Shown: positions 44,706 to 54,001, counted from the stretch's first letter. The stretch: 64,000 nt of DNA from Ideonella sp. WA131b (GCA_023657425.1 JAGTJW010000001.1:1364001-1428000); one strand, 5' to 3'. The notes: a model not told the origin generated them from the letters alone. Made by a program: numbers and translations.

Positions 44706-45986
44706 ATGCAAACCCACCTGGCCCCCGAGTTCCAAGGCACGCCCGACGGCCAAGAGGCCGAGGCCATCCTGCGCAAGTGCGTGCACTGCGGCTTCTGCAC
44801 CGCCACCTGCCCCACCTACCAGCTGCTCGGCGACGAGCTCGACGGCCCGCGCGGGCGCATCTACCTGATGAAGCAGGTGCTGGAGGGCGCCGAGGTCACG
44901 CGCAAGACGCAGCAGCACCTGGACCGCTGCCTCACCTGCCGCAACTGCGAGACCACCTGCCCCAGCGGCGTGGACTACGGCCACCTGGTGGAGATCGGCC
45001 GCCGCGTGGTCGAGGCCAAGGTCGAGCGCCCCAAGGGCGAGCAGGCCGTGCGCTGGCTGCTGAAGGAGGGCCTGACCTCGCCGCTGTTCGGGCCCGCCAT
45101 GAAGCTGGGCCAGGCCGTGCGCCCGCTGCTGCCCGCGGCGCTGAAGGCCAAGGTGCCGGCGCCGGCCCGGGGCGCGGCCGCCGCCCGCGCCCACCGCTGG
45201 CCCACCCGCGAGCATCCGCGCAAGGTGCTCTTGCTGCTGGGCTGCGTGCAGCCGGCCATGATGCCCAACATCAACAGCGCCACTGCGCGTGTGCTCGACG
45301 CCGCCGGCATCCAGACCCTGGTGGCCGACGGTGCCGGCTGCTGCGGTGCCATCCGCTCGCACCTGAACGACCACGAGGGCGGCCTCGCCGACATGCGCCG
45401 CAACATCGACGCCTGGTGGCCGCTGGCGCAGGGTCTCACGTCACAGGGCAGCGTCGAGGCCATCGTGATGAACGCTTCCGGATGCGGCTCAGCAGTGAAG
45501 GACTACGCCCACGCGCTGGCCCACGACCCCGACTACGCCGACAAGGCCGTCGCCATCAGCGCGCTGACGAAGGACCTCTCGGAGCTGCTGCCCGCGATGC
45601 TGCCAGCGCTGACGCCCAAATTGAGCGCCGCCGCGCAGGGTCGGGGCAATGCACTGAGCCCGCGCAAGCTGGCCTTCCACCCGCCCTGCACGCTGCAGCA
45701 CGGCCAGCAACTGCGCGGCGGCGTCGAGCAGGCGCTGGGCGCGCTCGGCTTCGAGGTCTCGCTGGCCACGGCCGAGAGCCACCTGTGCTGTGGCAGCGCC
45801 GGCACCTACAGCGTGCTGCAGCCCGAGCTGGCCACGCAGCTGCGCGACCGCAAGCTGGGCCATCTGGCGCCGCTGGAGCCCGAGGTCATCGTCAGCGCCA
45901 ACATCGGTTGCATCCAGCACCTGCAGTCGGGGACGGCCACGCCGGTGCGCCACTGGGTCGAGGTCCTCGACGAAGCCCTGGGTTGA
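44706..45986 (+). CDS. glcF: Glycolate oxidase iron-sulphur subunit GlcF
   Basis: This is a 426-residue iron-sulphur subunit. Two 4Fe-4S clusters are bound by CVHCGFCTATCPTY and CLTCRNCETTCPSGVDYGHL near the N-terminus. Two CCG-type domains follow, with GCVQPAMMPNINSATARVLD, GAGCCGAIRSHLND and SHLCCGSAGTYSVLQP, which bind further redox groups. GlcF passes electrons from the flavins of GlcD/GlcE towards quinone. The length is normal. It closes the plus-strand operon. Confidence 0.94.
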   Translation: MQTHLAPEFQGTPDGQEAEAILRKCVHCGFCTATCPTYQLLGDELDGPRGRIYLMKQVLEGAEVTRKTQQHLDRCLTCRNCETTCPSGVDYGHLVEIGRRVVEAKVERPKGEQAVRWLLKEGLTSPLFGPAMKLGQAVRPLLPAALKAKVPAPARGAAAARAHRWPTREHPRKVLLLLGCVQPAMMPNINSATARVLDAAGIQTLVADGAGCCGAIRSHLNDHEGGLADMRRNIDAWWPLAQGLTSQGSVEAIVMNASGCGSAVKDYAHALAHDPDYADKAVAISALTKDLSELLPAMLPALTPKLSAAAQGRGNALSPRKLAFHPPCTLQHGQQLRGGVEQALGALGFEVSLATAESHLCCGSAGTYSVLQPELATQLRDRKLGHLAPLEPEVIVSANIGCIQHLQSGTATPVRHWVEVLDEALG

Positions 45987-46071
45987 GCGGGCCGGCGGGC
46001 CAGGCCCGGCGCGTGGGCGACGGAAAGACCATGAGGTCCACTTGAGAGCAAGAGGAAGGTCGACTTCCCGT

Positions 46072-46227
46072 TTGCCGATCAGGTGCTCGAGCGCGCTGGC
46101 CTGCGACTGCGACGCCGCCGCCTTCGGGCGCCTGTTCCAGGTGCTGGTGCACCACGCCGCCCGCGTGCGTGAGACGGCCTGCGAGGCCCGCGGCGACGAT
46201 GCCTGCGGGTTCGGACTGCGCTGGTGA
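46072..46227 (+). CDS. Small unrecognised ORF downstream of glcF
   Basis: The frame ending at 46227 reads AAFGRLFQVLVHHAARVRE and ends ACGFGLRW, which looks protein-like. There is no ATG; a TTG at 46072 with GAGGAAGG about 12 bases upstream is the only plausible start, giving 51 residues. It could be the tail of a decayed gene. The rest of the gap 45987-46250 shows nothing. Confidence 0.25.
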   Translation: MPIRCSSALACDCDAAAFGRLFQVLVHHAARVRETACEARGDDACGFGLRW

Positions 46228-46250
46228 CAGCGACCCCCGAAGACGCTCCC

Positions 46251-47288
46251 TCATGGCGGTGATCGGGCAGCCTCCCGGAAGAACCGCACCCGCTCCTCGT
46301 CTGCCGGGTGCGAGGCAAACGCGATCGGCAGCCCGCCCGCGGTGCGGTCGCCTTTGCTGCGGGCCTGCAGCCTCTCGAACAGCACCACCATCGCCGCCGG
46401 GTCGCGGCCGGCAGCCCGCAGCACGCGGGCGGCATCGGCATCGGCCTCGCGCTCGGCGTCGCGCGAGTAGCCCAGGTGGGCCAGCAGGGCCGGCACGCCG
46501 GCCATCAGGCTGCTGAAGTCGCCCAGCGCCACCGAGGTGGCGGCCGAGACGAGGCCGAAGCGCACCACCGCATGCAGGCCGTGGCGCCGCCGCACGTGGC
46601 CGTGCTCGTGCGCCAGCACGCCCAGGACCGCGTCGTCAGCCCCCTGCAGCAAGGCCAGCAGCTCGTCGGTGATGACGATGTGGCCGCCGGGCAGGGCCAG
46701 GGCATTGGCCCCCAGGTGGCCGCCACCGACGAAGTGCAGTTGCCACGCTGCCGGGCCCTCGGGGTAGGCCTGCCGCAAGGCCGCATCGAGGCGGCTGCGC
46801 CACGTCGCCTGCTGTTCCGGGGGCGTCTTCGTGGGCTGGAACAGGCCGTCCTTGATCTGCTGCAGCGCCGTGTCGCCCAGGGCCTGTTCGACCTCGGCCG
46901 GCGTCACCGCCACCACGCCGGCCGTCAGGGCCGGCACGCCCCAGATGTAGCCCGCGGTGCCCAGCAGCAGCAGCGCCGCCAGCGCCGCCAGGGTGCTGCG
47001 CCAGCGCTGCTGCGTGCGCACGACCCAGCTCTCGCGCTGGCCGATGCCGTGCCACCAGGCGTCGAAGGTGGCCGCGTCGGCAAAGGCCAGCGAACCCCCG
47101 TCGGGCAACTGGGCCACGCGCTGGCCGTGGCGCGTGCGCTCGGGCCACTGCACACGCGTCAGCGCCAGGCCCTGGCGCACGCCGGCCTCGTCGCAGAGCC
47201 ACAGCGTGCCGCCCTGCACCGAGGCACGCACCGTCCGGCCCCGTGCCGTCCGGCCGTCGTACCAGGTGGCGCTGATGCCCTCGCCCAT
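46251..47288 (-). CDS. M48-family membrane metallopeptidase
   Basis: This is a 345-residue M48 (HtpX/LoiP-like) zinc protease. A soluble N-terminal region is followed by a membrane helix near residue 105-125 (TLAALAALLLLGTAGYIWGV). The peptidase domain has the zinc site LAHEHGHVRRRHG (HExxH) and the third ligand in EREADADAARVL. FASHPADEERVRFF is the usual C-terminal block. The start is the ATG at 47288, 18 bases after the stop of the DUF898 membrane protein on the same strand, and the two probably act together in the envelope. Confidence 0.85.
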   Translation of the reverse strand: MGEGISATWYDGRTARGRTVRASVQGGTLWLCDEAGVRQGLALTRVQWPERTRHGQRVAQLPDGGSLAFADAATFDAWWHGIGQRESWVVRTQQRWRSTLAALAALLLLGTAGYIWGVPALTAGVVAVTPAEVEQALGDTALQQIKDGLFQPTKTPPEQQATWRSRLDAALRQAYPEGPAAWQLHFVGGGHLGANALALPGGHIVITDELLALLQGADDAVLGVLAHEHGHVRRRHGLHAVVRFGLVSAATSVALGDFSSLMAGVPALLAHLGYSRDAEREADADAARVLRAAGRDPAAMVVLFERLQARSKGDRTAGGLPIAFASHPADEERVRFFREAARSPP

Positions 47289-47305
47289 CGGGATGTCGGG
47301 GGCGC

Positions 47306-48472
47306 TCAGAGCCCGATGTCGAAGCCCAGCAGATCGCCCGCCGCGTCGCCCGCTGCGGCCTCGTCGGCCTGCGCGGCGCTGGCGGCCAGTTCGTCCGGGT
47401 CGACGTCCGAGATCACCGTCATGGCCTCCAGCCGCAGCCGGGCGCTGGCAACCTGGGCGAAGGGCATGTACAGCCCCAGTGTCAGCAGCACCAGCAGCGT
47501 GTTCTTGAACCACAGCCCGGCCAAGGCGCGCGCGCGCAGCGAGCTGTCAAATCGCAGCCGCGGGCTCGCGGTGTGGCCCCAGACCAGGTTCTGCAGCCGG
47601 GCCGTCCAGTAGCCGCCGGCTACAGGGAACACCACGAGGTAGGACACGAAGACCGTCAGAACGCCGATCAGGATGCCGGCTCTGTGTGCATCCTCGAAGC
47701 TGCCCAGCATGAACGAGACCGCGGTCACCACCGCCACCACGGCTGCGATGGCCAGCAGGCCCACGCCCAGGGTCTTGAAGGCCAGCCCGTAGAACGAGCC
47801 CAGCCGGCCCGTGAAGTCTGTGCGCTCGCCGCCCAGTGCGTAGTTCGCGTGCTGCAAGAGCTTGAGCAGCCAGAAGAACAGCGGCAGCAGCACCAGCAGC
47901 AACAGCCCCGGCGACACCGCCAGGAACAACTCGGTGCCCGAAGGCGGGGCCGGCGGGTCCGTTGGCTTGTCGGGCTGGATCAGCAGCGCCGTCAGCACAA
48001 ACAGCATGCTCACGCCCAGCGGCACGGCCATCACGGCGTAGGCGCCACCCAGCGGCCCGGTGTAGCGGAAACGCAGCCCGCGCCAGCCGGTGTTGGCCAG
48101 CCGGAAGCGCATCGACGAATGCCACAGCGCCGGCCACAGCGCCGCGACGATGAGGAAGGCGATCGCCCCGGCGGTGGCTGAGAACTGCCCGGCGCCGGTG
48201 TAGACGCCGAGCAGCACCGCCACCAGCACATAGCCGCGCAGCATCTTCCAGGGGTCGGCGTGAAAGCTCAGTGGCGAACCCCCCACCTCGGTGGCGCCGT
48301 GGAAGTAGCGCAGCCGCCGCACCTTGGCGAAGGGGTAGTACAGCCCGAGTGTCACCAGGGTCAGCAGCAGGTTGACGATCCAGATGCGGAAGTACTCGCT
48401 TCCCGAGCCGACGAAGCGCAGCGGCAGCTCGCGGGGGGCAGAGGACGGAGGGACCGAAGGGGTGTCATTCAT
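47306..48472 (-). CDS. DUF898 (YjgN-family) inner-membrane protein
   Basis: This is a 388-residue polytopic membrane protein with about eight hydrophobic segments. It has two related units: LLLTLVTLGLYYPFAKVRRL near the N-terminus and TLLVLLTLGLYMPFAQVASA near the C-terminus, the internal repeat typical of DUF898/YjgN. Function is unknown. Its gene lies directly upstream of an M48 peptidase, a pairing that suggests a shared role. The C-terminal 40 residues are acidic and soluble. The ATG at 48472 is divergent from purB. Confidence 0.85.
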   Translation of the reverse strand: MNDTPSVPPSSAPRELPLRFVGSGSEYFRIWIVNLLLTLVTLGLYYPFAKVRRLRYFHGATEVGGSPLSFHADPWKMLRGYVLVAVLLGVYTGAGQFSATAGAIAFLIVAALWPALWHSSMRFRLANTGWRGLRFRYTGPLGGAYAVMAVPLGVSMLFVLTALLIQPDKPTDPPAPPSGTELFLAVSPGLLLLVLLPLFFWLLKLLQHANYALGGERTDFTGRLGSFYGLAFKTLGVGLLAIAAVVAVVTAVSFMLGSFEDAHRAGILIGVLTVFVSYLVVFPVAGGYWTARLQNLVWGHTASPRLRFDSSLRARALAGLWFKNTLLVLLTLGLYMPFAQVASARLRLEAMTVISDVDPDELAASAAQADEAAAGDAAGDLLGFDIGL

Positions 48473-48604
48473 GCGTCATCTCCCTGTGTGCGGCTCGGGC
48501 CCATCGTGACGGCCGCAGGCCCTGCTGGCCGCATTCGACGACTGTAGCGCCGGGCGGGCAAACCCGCCCTCGGCAACGCCCCTGACTCCTACAATGCCAG
48601 CCCG

Positions 48605-50020
48605 ATGAACGTGCCCGCTGCCGCCGACCTGCCGACACCGCTGACGGCGCTGTCCCCTCTGGACGGCCGTTACGCGGCCCGGCTCGGCGCGCTGCGCCCG
48701 CTGCTGTCGGAGTACGGGCTCATGCGCTGCCGCGTGCAGGTGGAGGTGGAGTGGTTCGTCGCGCTGTCGGAGCTGGGCCTGGCGGAATTCGGGCCCTTGT
48801 CCGAGGCCGCGCGCACGGCGCTGCGCACCCGCGTGGCCGGCTTCTCGCTGGCCGATGCCGCACGCATCAAGGCCATCGAACGCACCACCAACCATGACGT
48901 CAAGGCAGTGGAGTACTTCATCCGCGAGGGCTTCACCGGTGTGGTGGAGCTGGAGCGTGCGGCCGAGTTCGTGCACTTTGCCTGCACCAGCGAGGACATC
49001 AACAACACCAGCCACGCCCTGATGCTCGGCGCGGCACGGCGCGAGGTCCTGCTGCCGGCCCTCGACGGCGTCATCGCGCGCATGGAGCGCATGGCCGCGG
49101 CCTTTGCGGCCCTGCCCATGCTCAGCCGCACCCACGGTCAGACCGCCAGCCCCACGACGCTGGGCAAGGAGGTCGCCAACGTCGCGCACCGGCTGCAGCG
49201 GGCCCGCGCGCGCATCGCCGCGGTGGTGCTGCCGGCCAAGATGAACGGCGCGGTCGGCAACTACAGCGCCCACCTCGCGGCCTACCCGGATGTGGACTGG
49301 GAGGCCTTTGCAAAGAAGGTCGTCGAAGAGCGCCTGGGCCTGGTCTTCAATCCGTACACCATTCAGATCGAGCCGCACGACGGCATCGCCGAGCTGTTCG
49401 ACGCCATGGCGCACGCCAACACCATCGGCATCGACTGGGCGCGCGACGTCTGGGGCTACGTCAGCCTGGGCTATTTCAGACAGCGCGTGAAGAAGGACGA
49501 GGTCGGCAGCTCGACCATGCCGCACAAGGTCAACCCCATCGACTTCGAAAACGCCGAGGGAAACTTCGGCCTCGCCAACGCCCTGCTGGTGCACATGAGC
49601 GGCAAGCTGCCCACGAGCCGCTGGCAGCGCGACCTCACCGACAGCACGGTGCTGCGCAACATGGGCGTGGCGCTGGGCTATGGTGTGCTCGCGTTGGACA
49701 GCTTGGCCCGCGGCCTCGACAAGCTCGAGGTGAACGAGGCCGCGCTCGCCGCCGACCTCGACGACGCCTGGGAGGTGCTGGCCGAGCCCGTGCAGACCGT
49801 GATGCGCCGCCACGGCCTGCCCGACCCCTACCAGCAGCTCAAGGGCTTCACCCGCGGCAAGCCGATCACACGCGAGCTGATGCAGGGCTTCATCGCGGCG
49901 CTGGCCATCCCGGCCGACGACAAGGCACGGCTGATGGCGATGACGCCGGCCTCCTACACCGGCAAGGCGGCCGAGCTGGCGGCGCGGCTGGGCGCGGCCA
50001 CCCCCACCCGTTCACCCTGA
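48605..50020 (+). CDS. purB: Adenylosuccinate lyase
   Basis: This is a 471-residue PurB, which removes fumarate from SAICAR and from adenylosuccinate in purine synthesis. It is of the longer E. coli-like type. The signature loop is SSTMPHKVNPIDFENAEGN, with catalytic Ser in its flexible part; TNHDVKAVEYFIRE, FACTSEDINNTSHALML and SRTHGQTASPTTLGKEVANV are other conserved blocks. TACAAT lies 10 bases before the ATG. The final codons (ATPTRSP then stop) are formed by the first unit of a tandem repeat array, so the C-terminus has been rewritten there. Confidence 0.95.
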   Translation: MNVPAAADLPTPLTALSPLDGRYAARLGALRPLLSEYGLMRCRVQVEVEWFVALSELGLAEFGPLSEAARTALRTRVAGFSLADAARIKAIERTTNHDVKAVEYFIREGFTGVVELERAAEFVHFACTSEDINNTSHALMLGAARREVLLPALDGVIARMERMAAAFAALPMLSRTHGQTASPTTLGKEVANVAHRLQRARARIAAVVLPAKMNGAVGNYSAHLAAYPDVDWEAFAKKVVEERLGLVFNPYTIQIEPHDGIAELFDAMAHANTIGIDWARDVWGYVSLGYFRQRVKKDEVGSSTMPHKVNPIDFENAEGNFGLANALLVHMSGKLPTSRWQRDLTDSTVLRNMGVALGYGVLALDSLARGLDKLEVNEAALAADLDDAWEVLAEPVQTVMRRHGLPDPYQQLKGFTRGKPITRELMQGFIAALAIPADDKARLMAMTPASYTGKAAELAARLGAATPTRSP

Positions 50021-50152
50021 ACGGGCACCGGTGCCCCCACCCGTTCACCCTGAGCGGGCACCGTTGTCCCCACCCGTTCACCCTGACCGGGCACCGTTGC
50101 CCTTACCCGTTCACCCTGACCGGGCACCGTTGCCCTTACCCGTTCACCCTGA
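50007..50152. repeat. Tandem array, 33-bp period, five copies, at the end of purB
   Basis: CCCGTTCACCCTGA starts at 50007, 50040, 50073, 50106 and 50139, exactly 33 bases apart. The 19-base spacers carry a short dyad: GGGCACCGGTGCCC in the first, GGGCACCGTTGCCC later. Copy one supplies the purB stop codon. After copy five the sequence turns into parts of the CTGAGC...CTTGTCGA...GTGTCGAAGGG palindrome family seen between genes in many proteobacteria (50150-50190). There are no unique spacers, so this is not a CRISPR array. Confidence 0.9.
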
Positions 50153-50247
50153 GCAGGGGACCGAGCTTGTCGAGGGCCCCGTGTCGAAGGGCGATGGCCG
50201 AGAAGACCCTGGCATCCCCCAGCCGGCCCCATCGCTAACATGCCAGC

Positions 50248-53200
50248 ATGAGTGAACGTCGCCCTCCCGCCAAGGCCGCCACAGGCGCAGCGAAGGGCGA
50301 CCCGGGCCCCATCCTCAACGGCCCCTACGACGAGCCCCAATTCCACTACGCCACCGGCACCGACGGCCATCTCGACTACCGCGACCGCCGCCCCGGCCGC
50401 CGCATCTTCGCCCCCGACACGCCCCAGGTGCCGCTGGCCAGCGCGCCGCAAAGCGAGCTGTACGACCTCAACGAGCTGGCCGCCAACTACCGCGACCACC
50501 TCGTCAACCTGCTGCGCGAGCAACTCGGCCGCTGGCGCAGCGAAGGCTACCCGGGCGTCACCAGCCGCGTCACGCGCGAGCTGCTGAGCCACTGGTTCGA
50601 CAACCCCGAGCGCGCCGACCACCACCGCCTCTTCTTCGCCCAGCGCGAGGCCGTCGAAGCCGCCATCTGGCTCAACGAGGTGGCCGACAAGAGCAACCCC
50701 GGCACGCACGTCCTGAACCTGCTCGCGCGTGCCCAGGCCAGCAGCGGCGACCCCGGGCTCACGCTGCCGCGCATCGCCTTCAAGATGGCCACCGGCACCG
50801 GCAAGACCGTGGTCATGGCCTGCCTGGTGCTGTACCACTACCTCAACCGCCAGACCTACGGCCAAGACCCGCGCTACGCCGACTACTTCTTGCTCGTCGC
50901 CCCGGGCGTGACCATCCGCGACCGGCTCGGCGTGCTGCGCGTCGACACCCAGACCCTGGCCGACCACGACGCCGCCGACTGCTACCGCCAGCGCAAGCTG
51001 GTGCCGCCGGCCTATGCGCCGCTGATGGCCGGCCTGAACGCGCGGCTGGCCATCACCAACTTCCACGGCTTCGAGCCGCGCCTGATCGGCGGCAACAAGA
51101 AGAGCCCGCTCGACGGCAAGCTGGGCCCCGACGGCCGCAAGGTCGAAGCCCGCGAAGACGACGCCGGCGTGCTGCGCCGCCTGCTGCCCGGCTTCAAGGC
51201 CGGCCGGCGGCTGCTGGTGCTCAACGACGAAGCGCACCACTGCTACCTGCCCAGGGCCAAGGGCCGCGACAGCGACGACGAGCACAGCGCCACCGAGAAC
51301 GAACGCGCGGCTGTCTGGTACAGCGGCCTGTGCGCCGTGACCCGGCGCTGGCAGGTGCGGGCGGTGTACGACCTCTCGGCCACGCCCTACCACCTGTCGG
51401 GTTCGGGCTGGCCGGCGTACAGCTGCTTTCCGTGGGTGGTGACGGACTTCGGCCTCATCGAAGCCATCGAGGCCGGCCTCGTGAAGATTCCGTTCCTGCC
51501 GGTCGACGACAGCGCGCAGCACCTCGAAGAGCCCGTGCTGCGCAACCTGTACGAGCACTGCAAAGACCTGCTGCCGCGCAAGGGCCAGCGCACACAACGC
51601 AAGGACGACAAGGCCGAAGAGGCCGTCCCGCCTGCAAAGCCCGGCAAGGCGGCCAAGCTCGCTGCCGAGCCGCCGCCGCAACTGCCTTCGCTCTTGCTCC
51701 ACGCGCTCGAACAGTTCTACCGCCACTACGAGGGCTACGAGAAAGGCCAGCGCGAGAAGGGTGAACGCGGGGCCGATCTGCTCACCAGCCCGCCGGTGTT
51801 CATCGTCGTGTGCAGCAACACCACGGTGTCGAAAGAGGTGTTCAAGAAGATCGCGGGCTACGAGGGGGCTGACGCCGAAGGCCGGCCGTTGGTGGTGCCC
51901 GGCGTGCTGCCGCTGTTCTCGAACTTCGACCCCGCCACGCGCACGGCGAGGCCGCGCCCGCCCTCGCTGCTGATTGACTCCGACGCGCTGGAGCACTCCG
52001 GCCAGATCGACGACGACTTCAAGCGCGTGTTCGCCCCCGAGATCGAGGCCTTCAAGCGCGACTGGCGCATCGCCCACCCCGAGCAGTCGGTCGATTCGCT
52101 CACCGACGCGCACCTGCTGCGCGAAGTGGTCAACACCGTCGGCCGGGCCGGCAAGCTGGGCCAGCACGTGCGCTGCGTCGTCAGCGTGGGCATGCTCACC
52201 GAAGGCTGGGACGCCAACACCGTGACGCACATCGTCGGCGTGCGCGCCTTCGGCTCGCAACTGCTGTGCGAGCAGGTGGCCGGCCGTGCCCTGCGCCGCC
52301 GCCACTACCTGCTGGACCCCAAGACCGGCCGCTTCCCGCCCGAGTACGCGCACATCATCGGCGTGCCCTTCAAGTTCTTTCGTGGGGGCGAGATCGATCC
52401 GCTGCCCGTGGTGGAGCCCAAGCCCATCCGCGCGCTGCCCGAGCGCGCGGCGCTGGAGATCCGTTTTCCGCGCCTGCTGGGCTACAAGCTCGCACACGCG
52501 GCCGATCGCGTGGAGGCCGACTTCGATGGTGTGCCGCCCTTCCGGCTCGACCTCACCAGCCACCCCGCGCACACCGAGCTGGGCAGCGCCTTCTCAGGCG
52601 AGCGCGAGGCCCTGCGCCTGGATCTGGACCGCCTGCGCGACCAGGAAGTGGTGTTCTGGGCCGCCGCGCAAGTGCTCTCGCGCTACTACCGCGGCGACGA
52701 CGGCCGCGTGCGGCTGGAGCATTTCGGCGACCTGCGCCACATCGCGCAGACCTGGTACGAGCGCCAGGTTGACCTGATCGGCGAGCGCGACCCGCGCTTC
52801 AAGCGCCTGCTGCGGTTTGAGGACGCCACCCGCGTGGCGGCCAGTGTGTTCATGGGCATCGAGCAGGCCGCGCGGCGGCACCCGGCCGCGGCGGCCGGCG
52901 GCCCCAGCGTGCTGCCGCTCTTGAACCACCACAACCCGCGCGGCAGCACGGCGCATGTGTCGGGCAGCACCACCAAGCCGGTGTTCGCCACCACCAAGAG
53001 CCACGTCAACCGCGTCGTGGCCGACACCGACAGCTGGGAGCAGATCGCCGCCAAGACGCTGGAGCAGAACCCGCGCGTCGAGAGCTACGTGAAGAACGCC
53101 TTCCTCGGCTTCGAGGTGCCGTATGTCGACGCCGCCGGCACCGAGCGCCGTTACCTGCCCGACTTCATCGTGCGCGTGTGCACGCCGCAGGGCCGCTGCT

Positions 53201-53544
53201 TGAACCTGGTGCTGGAAGTGACGGGATTTGCCAAAGACAAGGCCGAAAAGCGCTACTTCATGCGCGAGCGCTGGCTGCCCGCCGTCAACGCGCACCTCGA
53301 GCTGCTGCAGACCGAGCCCTGGCACTTCTTCGAGGTGACCGAGATCGAGCGCGTCAAGGAGCAGCTCGAAGCCGAGCTGGAGCGCCTGGCGGCCGGGCTT
53401 GATGCGCCCGCGCCAGCGCAAGGCAAAACCGCCTGGGACGTGTTCCAGGTGCTGCTCGCCATGCCGGACGAGATGTTCGTCAGTGTGAAGAATACCGCGC
53501 CCCCCGAACACCGCCCCGGCCTGCTGGACGACGACGAGTACTAG
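50248..53544 (+). CDS. Type III-like restriction enzyme subunit (DEAD/DEAH helicase-nuclease)
   Basis: This is a 1098-residue Res-like protein. It is an SF2 translocase that should act with the methyltransferase encoded at 55766 to cut unmodified DNA. Motif I is MATGTGKT (about 180-187), motif II NDEAHH (326-331), motif III LSATPYHLSG and motif VI QVAGRALRRR. A C-terminal PD-(D/E)xK-like nuclease region follows at about 970-995 (YLPDFIVRV, then LNLVLEVTGF); the expected Lys after E-x is Thr, so its activity needs checking. I recognise it as the group called BPTD_3080-family endonucleases. TAACAT lies just before the ATG. The PIN gene starts 10 bases after the stop. Confidence 0.85.
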   Translation: MSERRPPAKAATGAAKGDPGPILNGPYDEPQFHYATGTDGHLDYRDRRPGRRIFAPDTPQVPLASAPQSELYDLNELAANYRDHLVNLLREQLGRWRSEGYPGVTSRVTRELLSHWFDNPERADHHRLFFAQREAVEAAIWLNEVADKSNPGTHVLNLLARAQASSGDPGLTLPRIAFKMATGTGKTVVMACLVLYHYLNRQTYGQDPRYADYFLLVAPGVTIRDRLGVLRVDTQTLADHDAADCYRQRKLVPPAYAPLMAGLNARLAITNFHGFEPRLIGGNKKSPLDGKLGPDGRKVEAREDDAGVLRRLLPGFKAGRRLLVLNDEAHHCYLPRAKGRDSDDEHSATENERAAVWYSGLCAVTRRWQVRAVYDLSATPYHLSGSGWPAYSCFPWVVTDFGLIEAIEAGLVKIPFLPVDDSAQHLEEPVLRNLYEHCKDLLPRKGQRTQRKDDKAEEAVPPAKPGKAAKLAAEPPPQLPSLLLHALEQFYRHYEGYEKGQREKGERGADLLTSPPVFIVVCSNTTVSKEVFKKIAGYEGADAEGRPLVVPGVLPLFSNFDPATRTARPRPPSLLIDSDALEHSGQIDDDFKRVFAPEIEAFKRDWRIAHPEQSVDSLTDAHLLREVVNTVGRAGKLGQHVRCVVSVGMLTEGWDANTVTHIVGVRAFGSQLLCEQVAGRALRRRHYLLDPKTGRFPPEYAHIIGVPFKFFRGGEIDPLPVVEPKPIRALPERAALEIRFPRLLGYKLAHAADRVEADFDGVPPFRLDLTSHPAHTELGSAFSGEREALRLDLDRLRDQEVVFWAAAQVLSRYYRGDDGRVRLEHFGDLRHIAQTWYERQVDLIGERDPRFKRLLRFEDATRVAASVFMGIEQAARRHPAAAAGGPSVLPLLNHHNPRGSTAHVSGSTTKPVFATTKSHVNRVVADTDSWEQIAAKTLEQNPRVESYVKNAFLGFEVPYVDAAGTERRYLPDFIVRVCTPQGRCLNLVLEVTGFAKDKAEKRYFMRERWLPAVNAHLELLQTEPWHFFEVTEIERVKEQLEAELERLAAGLDAPAPAQGKTAWDVFQVLLAMPDEMFVSVKNTAPPEHRPGLLDDDEY

Positions 53545-53554
53545 CCCCAACACG

Positions 53555-54001
53555 ATGCCCACGTACCTGCTCGACACCAATGCCTGCATCGGCATTCGCC
53601 AGCATCTGAAAGGCCGACCGCCACGGGACGTGGCTCGGCAGGTTCGACACCAGCGGCTGGTGCAGCGGCTTCAAGCCGTGCCGGCCTCGGACCTGGCGAT
53701 GTCGCTCATCTCCCTGGGTGAGCTGCGCTATGGCGCCGAGAAGAGCCTCGACCCCGAGGCCAGCCGCGCGGAGCTGGATCGCCTGCAGGCCCTGGTGCCC
53801 GTGCTCGACCTCACGCCGCCCGTGGCCACGCGCTACGGTGAAGTGCGCCGCGCACTGGAGCTGGCGGGGCAGCCGATCGGCCCGCAAGACCTGTGGATTG
53901 CCGCCCACGCCCTGGCTGCCGGGCTGGTGGTGGTGACGCAAAACACCCGCGAGTTCGCCCGCGTGCCGGGCCTGCGGGTTGAAGATTGGACGGAGGCTTG
54001 A
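53555..54001 (+). CDS. PIN-domain protein (VapC-like) without a visible antitoxin
   Basis: This is a 148-residue PIN-domain nuclease. Metal-site residues are D7 (YLLDTNACI), E56 (LGELRYGAE), D112 (GPQDLWIAA) and N130 (TQNTREF), the usual VapC pattern in which the fourth position is often Asn. NTREFARVPGLRVEDW is the standard VapC C-terminus. VapC toxins are normally encoded just after a VapB antitoxin, but the gene before this one is the restriction subunit, with only 10 bases between. It may have been drafted as an RNase effector of the defence cluster, or another protein in the cluster may restrain it. Confidence 0.85.
   Translation: MPTYLLDTNACIGIRQHLKGRPPRDVARQVRHQRLVQRLQAVPASDLAMSLISLGELRYGAEKSLDPEASRAELDRLQALVPVLDLTPPVATRYGEVRRALELAGQPIGPQDLWIAAHALAAGLVVVTQNTREFARVPGLRVEDWTEA

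Noticed and set aside
50007..50152. CRISPR array
   Set aside because: The repeat and spacers are both nearly identical between units, no cas genes are present, and the period is too short.
49954..52572. Long minus-strand open frame antisense to the purB end and the restriction gene
   Set aside because: High-GC shadow frame of real genes; no recognisable domain, and its start region is just the tandem repeat translated.
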